This document shows, piece after piece, positions 61,103 through 64,000 of a stretch of 64,000 nt of DNA. The stretch is from M3007 sp031425035 (GTDB lineage Bacteria > Bacteroidota > Bacteroidia > Chitinophagales > Saprospiraceae): the NCBI GenBank assembly GCA_031425035.1, contig JANPIN010000069.1, positions 1 to 64,000 of the forward strand. The letters are read 5' to 3'. Each line of letters begins with the position of its first letter. Positions within the stretch are counted from its first letter, which is position 1. Position numbers and translations under genes: made by a program. Below the pieces are notes generated by a model. The model was not told where the DNA came from and made no database searches. It saw only the letters and a list, made by a program, of their open reading frames with translations.

Positions 61103-62014
61103 TTATACTATTTCAGTACGGCGATATAAGCGGTGCATCACCTGGGTATGCGGTAAGGTAAGCAGGCTGAGTAAAATAAAAATGGCCGGCAAACCTGAAT
61201 TTTGCCAAACCTCCGCACTGGTAAAAAAATATATGCCCAGTAAAAAGGTATAAGAAAGTATGGATAAGGGCAGCGAATTACGCCAGACCGCCATTAGTTT
61301 ACCGCGCAGCGGCAGAAAATTATAGATATCGATGAATGCCAGCACGCCATGCCAGCCCGTGAAATAAAGGGTAAAGCCACTCAACAGGCTCATCTGGCCA
61401 CAGAGGAAAATAAACGCGCATAAGGCTAACCAAATACCCCACTTATGCTTTCGCTGCGAATTAACCGGCAGCAGCAGTACCACCAGTATGACATAAAACA
61501 AGGGCAGCGGTATTTGCTGTACAACTGCAATCACCTCGGTGGCAGTCGTAAAGGCTGGCACTAAAAGTTTGATCCAGGAGGCTAGCTCCAGGGGATGATG
61601 AAGCAGTAACCAGGCTACCAGACTAGCCCCGTACAACAGGGTTTTTACAAATTTCCAGCGCGGACTGCTTCCCGAAAACTCCAAATCAGTCTCCCCGAAA
61701 TGCCAGGCGGACAGCACTAAAAAAAGCAGCAAACTACAACCCGGACTCATCCACCAAAGCGCCGAATAAAGCAGTATCCACACTACATAGGTCGCTATAA
61801 AATGCCTGATATGAAAGGCCCTGCCCTCATTAATAGCCTGCTGCCGGGCAATATAGTGATCCATAGCCCCATGGGGAATCCCGGTAATTACTATGCCGAG
61901 CAATAAACCAGCGACCTCAAAAAATCGCCACGCTTCCAGACCGGTCCAGCGGGCAGCCGCTCCAATCAAACTAAGGACGACTAAATAAAACAGGTACTGA
62001 CCGCTGATACGCAT
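61103..62014 (-). CDS. blh: Brp/Blh-family beta-carotene 15,15'-dioxygenase
   Basis: This 303-residue polytopic membrane enzyme probably cleaves beta-carotene into two retinal molecules. The family histidines are visible: H48 and H53 in GIPHGAMDHY, H105 in WHFGETD, H222 in TGWHGVLAF, and H289/H294 in LPHTQVMH. In other Blh proteins a second His often follows the WH motif by four residues; here that position is Ala226. It lies 104 bp after the rhodopsin gene on the same strand, past a hairpin, so it supplies the chromophore. Confidence 0.85.
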   Translation of the reverse strand: MRISGQYLFYLVVLSLIGAAARWTGLEAWRFFEVAGLLLGIVITGIPHGAMDHYIARQQAINEGRAFHIRHFIATYVVWILLYSALWWMSPGCSLLLFLVLSAWHFGETDLEFSGSSPRWKFVKTLLYGASLVAWLLLHHPLELASWIKLLVPAFTTATEVIAVVQQIPLPLFYVILVVLLLPVNSQRKHKWGIWLALCAFIFLCGQMSLLSGFTLYFTGWHGVLAFIDIYNFLPLRGKLMAVWRNSLPLSILSYTFLLGIYFFTSAEVWQNSGLPAIFILLSLLTLPHTQVMHRLYRRTEIV

Positions 62015-62066
62015 CTTTCTGTTGCTAGGCTAGGCATCTCCCCACGACGCCGGAATATATAAAAGA

Positions 62067-62102
62067 AGAGAACGGGCAGCGCAATTCTGCCGCCCGTTCT
62101 CT
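62067..62102 (-). terminator. Hairpin after the rhodopsin gene
   Basis: A GC-rich stem (AGAGAACGGGC at 62067-62077 with its complement ending at 62102) is followed on the minus strand by CTTCTTTTAT. It lies between rhodopsin and blh, so it probably ends or attenuates the rhodopsin transcript. Confidence 0.7.
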
Positions 62103-62117
62103 ATTCCATTCCTGCGA

Positions 62118-62861
62118 TTAAGCCGGTTTCAAGACGGAAGATTTTACCGCCAGGCTGTAAATGACCAGACCGAATCCAATTTTGTTGACCGCATCACCGA
62201 TGTTGTAGATCAGGTCCATATTGCGGACGCTGATCACGTTGCGCAGCCAGCCGTCGGTTTCGATCGCCATGTAACCGATCGGGTAAATGGCCCAGCCCAC
62301 CAGCACAAACCAGCCCAGGGCCGTCATTGCACTCTTCAGGTATGGATCTGACGAGTTATTGGCCAGTTTACGAGCTGACCCCAACCAGATTTCATATACA
62401 ATACCTAAGTAACCAACGGTGGAAAGTATGCCCCATAGCACGCTGTTGGCCCGAAATGCCGTTTCACCCAGGTAGCCGCAGACCAGCATGATCAGCGAAT
62501 AACCGATCATTTTCCATAAGAGTGTCTGCGTTGCCCCAAAGGCTTTCAGGATTAAATAAAATTCCACACACATCAACGGCACCGTCAGGGTCCAGTCGAT
62601 ATAACGCAACTGAGTAGGCGATTGCCCGGTGGAGATCCACACATCACGCATGTAATAGTAGTGTACGGAAGCAATCATCGTGATCAGGCCGGCAATGAGC
62701 AGGGAAGTCTTCCATTTACCCTGCACCTCCTGGCGCTCGAAAAAGAAGAAAACGGAAGCCGCAAACATGGCCATATACCCGATAAAAAAGGTGAACCCTA
62801 CGTAATCGTTCGGGGTCAGAGCCGCCAAAAAAAGCTGGCTGGAAGTAAAAAGTGATTCCAT
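62118..62861 (-). CDS. Proteorhodopsin, DTE-type outward proton pump
   Basis: This 247-residue protein has seven transmembrane helices. Key residues by alignment with green proteorhodopsin: H67 (His-Asp complex), R86, D89 (proton acceptor), T93 and E100 (proton donor) in RYIDWTLTVPLMCVEF, D223 and the Schiff-base lysine K227 in IGDAVNKIGF. The D-T-E triad indicates outward proton pumping. M97 replaces the L/Q tuning residue and suggests green absorption. In helix E, WGILST puts G144 where green proteorhodopsin has F152. In xanthorhodopsin-type pumps a Gly there opens a fenestration for a carotenoid antenna. The window holds no carotenoid genes, so the antenna is a prediction. Confidence 0.95.
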   Translation of the reverse strand: MESLFTSSQLFLAALTPNDYVGFTFFIGYMAMFAASVFFFFERQEVQGKWKTSLLIAGLITMIASVHYYYMRDVWISTGQSPTQLRYIDWTLTVPLMCVEFYLILKAFGATQTLLWKMIGYSLIMLVCGYLGETAFRANSVLWGILSTVGYLGIVYEIWLGSARKLANNSSDPYLKSAMTALGWFVLVGWAIYPIGYMAIETDGWLRNVISVRNMDLIYNIGDAVNKIGFGLVIYSLAVKSSVLKPA

Positions 62862-63150
62862 TGTGTAAAAAAGTTGTTTAACGATTGAAGTGAAACTTGA
62901 TTAAAAAGTTAAACAAATGTAGCTTGACTTCCTCCGTGTTTACTTCTCCTACACACACTTATTTTTGTAATTTAGATAAATTATAAATTATTTATTTTTT
63001 GAACAATTTACTATACAGAATATAATTTTAAAATTCAGGCAAAAAGCAACCTAAAATCAATGAAATACAAATCGATATGCCGTAATTCCATATATAAATT
63101 GTTAATACATTAGATATATATAAAACGTCATACCGACACCGAATAAAAAA
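62862..63150. other. AT-rich region upstream of rhodopsin
   Basis: This gap of about 290 bp between the rhodopsin start and the next terminator is very AT-rich over 62930-63150, with no supported gene. It presumably carries the rhodopsin promoter and leader. Confidence 0.6.
62914..62921 (-). promoter_or_regulatory. -7 box for the rhodopsin gene
   Basis: TACATTTG on the minus strand fits the TAnnTTTG consensus, 53 bp before the rhodopsin start. No TTG is visible at the usual -33 distance. Confidence 0.45.
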
Positions 63151-63179
63151 GTCTTCGGACGCCAAAGGCGTCCGAAGAC
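63145..63179 (-). terminator. Intrinsic terminator after the methyltransferase
   Basis: A perfect 13-bp stem (GTCTTCGGACGCC at 63151-63163, loop AAA, complement at 63167-63179) is followed on the minus strand by six T (63145-63150). It closes the minus-strand gene ending at 63260. Confidence 0.95.
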
Positions 63180-63259
63180 TAAAAGCAGTAAAGTATACCG
63201 GCAAAAATGATGGGAGCAGGCCGGAAAGCAGGAAGCCGGGCCTGAAAAAACAGGCAGGT

Positions 63260-64000
63260 TTAAACGCTTTTTTTACGCATTACCACTCCCTTGCCCACGC
63301 TCCGGCTGGTCCAGCCAAATAAGCTCCCATCCAGCCACAAAATAAAATCGGTCAGGAAAACCAGCGCCGGTTCGCTGCTGGAAGCCGGGCGGACGGTCAT
63401 GGCTGTTCCCGTATCGGTGGTCACGTTACGGGCATTCTTCTTAAAAATGCTTTGCGCCAGGCCCGTCCAGTACACCTCCAGCAAGCCCACGAGGTGTCGG
63501 CTAAGGCCCTGAAATTCAATAATTTCAAAACCGGCGCGGCCGGCCCAGTTTTTAAAATCCTCGGAACCGATCAGGTAGTCGTGCCCGAAAGCATAAGCGC
63601 CCTGAGAAATCAGGTTCTCTTTTTGCTTCGGATTGCCGAACCATTGCCACAGCCGGTTGACCGGGTCGTAGGTAAATGGAAATTCGCGGCTCGGAAAAGT
63701 CATAATGGCCACGCCGCCGGGCCGCAGCACCCGGTACATTTCCTGCACCATGCGTTCCGGCCGGCCCACATGTTCGATCACTTCGCAACTAACGATCAGG
63801 TCGAAACTGGCGTCGTCATAACTCAGATTGAGCGCATCGTTGGTCTCGTAGTGGAGGTTCATCACGCCCTTATTCAACTCGCGGGCATGGGCCAGATCCT
63901 CGGCATTTACGTCGCAGCCGATGACTTGCAGCGCATGGCCGGCAATCATCCGGTCGTAGTCGCCTTCCCCGGTACCGAGATTAAGTGCTTGATCAAATTG
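63260..64000 (-). CDS. Class I SAM-dependent methyltransferase, 5' end beyond window
   Basis: The frame runs off the window edge at 64000. It shows motif I LNLGTGEGDYDR, the acidic VIGCDVNAEDL, motif II-like FDLIVSCEVIEHVG and post-motif PGGVAIMTFPSRE, typical of UbiE/Coq5-like or Methyltransf_11/25 enzymes. The C-terminal part after about 150 residues is not recognised and includes a moderately hydrophobic segment (DFILWLDGSLFGW). An internal ATG at 63949 exists, but motif I lies upstream of it, so it is not the start. The substrate is unknown. Confidence 0.8.
   Translation of the reverse strand, partial: QFDQALNLGTGEGDYDRMIAGHALQVIGCDVNAEDLAHARELNKGVMNLHYETNDALNLSYDDASFDLIVSCEVIEHVGRPERMVQEMYRVLRPGGVAIMTFPSREFPFTYDPVNRLWQWFGNPKQKENLISQGAYAFGHDYLIGSEDFKNWAGRAGFEIIEFQGLSRHLVGLLEVYWTGLAQSIFKKNARNVTTDTGTAMTVRPASSSEPALVFLTDFILWLDGSLFGWTSRSVGKGVVMRKKSV

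Noticed and set aside
1..64000. tRNA or rRNA genes
   Set aside because: None recognised by eye; a dedicated covariance search would be needed to exclude a tRNA.

Overview
The window looks like a chromosomal segment from a Bacteroidota bacterium, probably of the Saprospirales (Haliscomenobacter/Lewinella-like) lineage. Supporting features are a type IX secretion (T9SS) sortase-like C25 peptidase and secreted proteins with T9SS-style C-termini, a TonB receptor paired with a DUF4249 lipoprotein, many small lipoproteins, weak Shine-Dalgarno signals with repeated TAnnTTTG (-7) boxes, and a Bacteroidota-type proteorhodopsin. The lineage is inferred from gene content; no rRNA or tRNA gene was seen.

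Layout. 1-900: 3' part of a WD40 protein with nearly identical repeats. 1131-4748: a lipoprotein and a 1004-aa periplasmic coiled-coil protein. 4853-8282: a GT-C/TPR membrane protein and a radical SAM enzyme. 8531-14444: two A-B-C triplets of phage-tail-collar (MdpB-like) proteins, the first followed by a GNAT and the second by a DUF6916-like protein and a PRMT-like methyltransferase. 14568-17431: Tat-exported amidase and lysA, convergent. 17791-24123: CotH-like protein, ECF sigma factor with a small membrane protein, an AT-rich membrane gene, and a TonB receptor/DUF4249 pair. 24151-37101: a long minus-strand run with two AI-2E-family permeases, two GT4 glycosyltransferases coupled to a PorU2-like sortase gene, and two coupled GT-C membrane proteins. 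37170-42772: NdpA, a Crp/Fnr regulator whose 5' end is built from a palindromic element, a leader-bearing pirin, OsmC plus a CDGSH protein, a RAYT transposase inside an array of its likely REP palindromes, and a GNAT. 42927-45866: pntAA-pntAB-pntB. 45875-50664: two paralogous lipoproteins, then an operon led by a membrane-anchored protein with an EAD11-like domain, then an outer-membrane barrel. 50930-58441: K+ channel, a large T9SS cargo protein, GH18 chitinase-like protein, DsbA-like protein, GNAT, pentapeptide protein, barrel. 58569-64000: acyl-CoA carboxylase beta subunit with a G-quadruplex-like tract upstream, a lipoprotein related to the EAD11 protein, blh, a proteorhodopsin, and a partial methyltransferase.

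How parts may work together. Proteorhodopsin and Blh form a minimal light-driven proton pump with its own retinal supply; the membrane transhydrogenase elsewhere in the window could use the resulting proton gradient to make NADPH. The minus-strand sortase/glycosyltransferase run suggests a surface-glycan or cargo-anchoring function. The collar triplets with their modifying-enzyme neighbours, and the membrane EAD11 operon with its distant lipoprotein relative, are the least explained and most interesting loci. Noncoding DNA is rich in palindromes: REP arrays, long GTTTGG-type hairpins, a GATGAAC hairpin inside the pnt operon and a tandem ACCACATTAG repeat.
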